Of a stretch of 64,000 bases of DNA, positions 63,725 through 64,000 are shown in pieces. The notes under the pieces were generated by a model. The model ran no database searches. It worked only from the letters and a program-made list of their open reading frames with translations, and was not told where the DNA came from. The position numbers and the translations under genes were made by a program. The stretch covers positions 1 to 64,000 of the forward strand of contig JABFRR010000001.1 of NCBI GenBank assembly GCA_013141065.1, read 5' to 3'. Numbering within the stretch: position 1 is the first letter of the stretch; each line of letters starts with the position of its first letter. Source of the stretch: Bacteriovoracaceae bacterium (GTDB lineage Bacteria > Bdellovibrionota > Bacteriovoracia > Bacteriovoracales > Bacteriovoracaceae).

Positions 63725-64000
63725 ATGTTGTTAGAAAAAATTATTATTTTTATTATATTTTTAGGTCCACTCGTTTTCTTTCACGAGTTGGGACATTTCC
63801 TTTTCGCGCGCTTATTTGGTGTGAGAGTTGAAGTCTTTTCAATTGGATTTGGGCCAAAGCTTTTTAAAAAGAAAATGGGGGATACTGAATATGCTATTTC
63901 GCTTATACCTCTGGGAGGTTATGTGAAAATGTTTGGTGATGATCCATTCACCAAAGATGAAATTCCTGAAGAAGACCGCAAAAAAAGTTTTACTCATCAA
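63725..64000 (+). CDS. rseP: RIP metalloprotease RseP, 5' part
   Basis: An open frame starts at ATG 63725 and runs off the window end, giving 92 residues. The first membrane helix contains the zinc site HELGH ([16 protein letters not shown]), then [10 protein letters not shown] and [16 protein letters not shown], the marks of RseP/site-2 proteases. These cleave membrane-bound anti-sigma factors. AATATTAAGAGGCATAT before the ATG is the ribosome-binding site. The PDZ domains and second half lie outside the window. Confidence 0.95.
   Translation, partial: MLLEKIIIFIIFLGPLVFFHELGHFLFARLFGVRVEVFSIGFGPKLFKKKMGDTEYAISLIPLGGYVKMFGDDPFTKDEIPEEDRKKSFTHQ

Overview
The window looks like chromosomal DNA of a low-GC (AT-rich) Gram-negative, probably Bdellovibrionota and most likely a Bacteriovorax/Peredibacter-type member. 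This is inferred from the deltaproteobacterial character of the 16S rRNA, the AT-rich codon use, the aerobic respiratory gene set and the mixture of IS families. A 16S database search would settle it. Nothing seen points to a plasmid or prophage.

Region 1 (1-6640) is accessory. Positions 1-2723 are a pile of decayed insertion sequences: a Tn5-like IS4 transposase split by an IS630 remnant and by a frameshifted ISAzo13-type transposase. A secreted coiled-coil/membrane protein follows. Then come two small, apparently paralogous secreted Cys-containing peptides (3601 and 5683). Each has a canonical -24/-12 sigma-54 promoter, and they are separated by an intact IS4-like element. A CheY-like receiver and a small anchored protein lie at the end.

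Region 2 (6758-17346) is housekeeping: lon, then the divergent amino-sugar genes glmU and glmS, an orphan four-PAS histidine kinase and a UvrD/PcrA helicase. Region 3 (17351-23327) is partly accessory. It holds a flavoprotein, a minus-strand run of three unknown genes plus an LPG-synthase-like membrane protein (interrupted by a decayed IS630 copy), and a ClC-family channel/antiporter. Region 4 (23371-32435) holds a winged-helix regulator, an AsmA-like protein, mtnA, a Ppx/GppA phosphatase overlapping a cyclic-nucleotide-binding protein, a FliG-like protein with a coiled-coil partner, a thiolase and an unusual HTH-TM-periplasmic protein.

Region 5 (32562-49641) is a large respiratory locus. One half encodes a Rieske protein, a split cytochrome b, an eight-haem membrane-anchored cytochrome c in place of cytochrome c1, an extra subunit-III-like protein, a CPMC peptide and a DUF420 protein. 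The other half encodes a CtaA-CtaB fusion, oxidase subunits II, I and III, a dihaem lipoprotein cytochrome, a SCO chaperone and subunit IV. Together they would carry electrons from quinol to oxygen and build the haem A and CuA centres. A two-gene tryptophan-degradation operon (tryptophan 2,3-dioxygenase and a kynureninase-like enzyme) sits between the halves on the opposite strand.

Region 6 (49689-64000) holds a secreted tyrosine phosphatase, a cyclophilin, a complete rRNA operon (tRNA-Ala placed before 16S, tRNA-Ile in the spacer, 23S, 5S) with boxA elements and processing stems, then ftsK and the conserved block rpsB-tsf-pyrH-frr-uppS-cdsA-rseP. The last gene is cut by the window end. Apart from the IS remnants, no gene-free stretch exceeds 300 bases.
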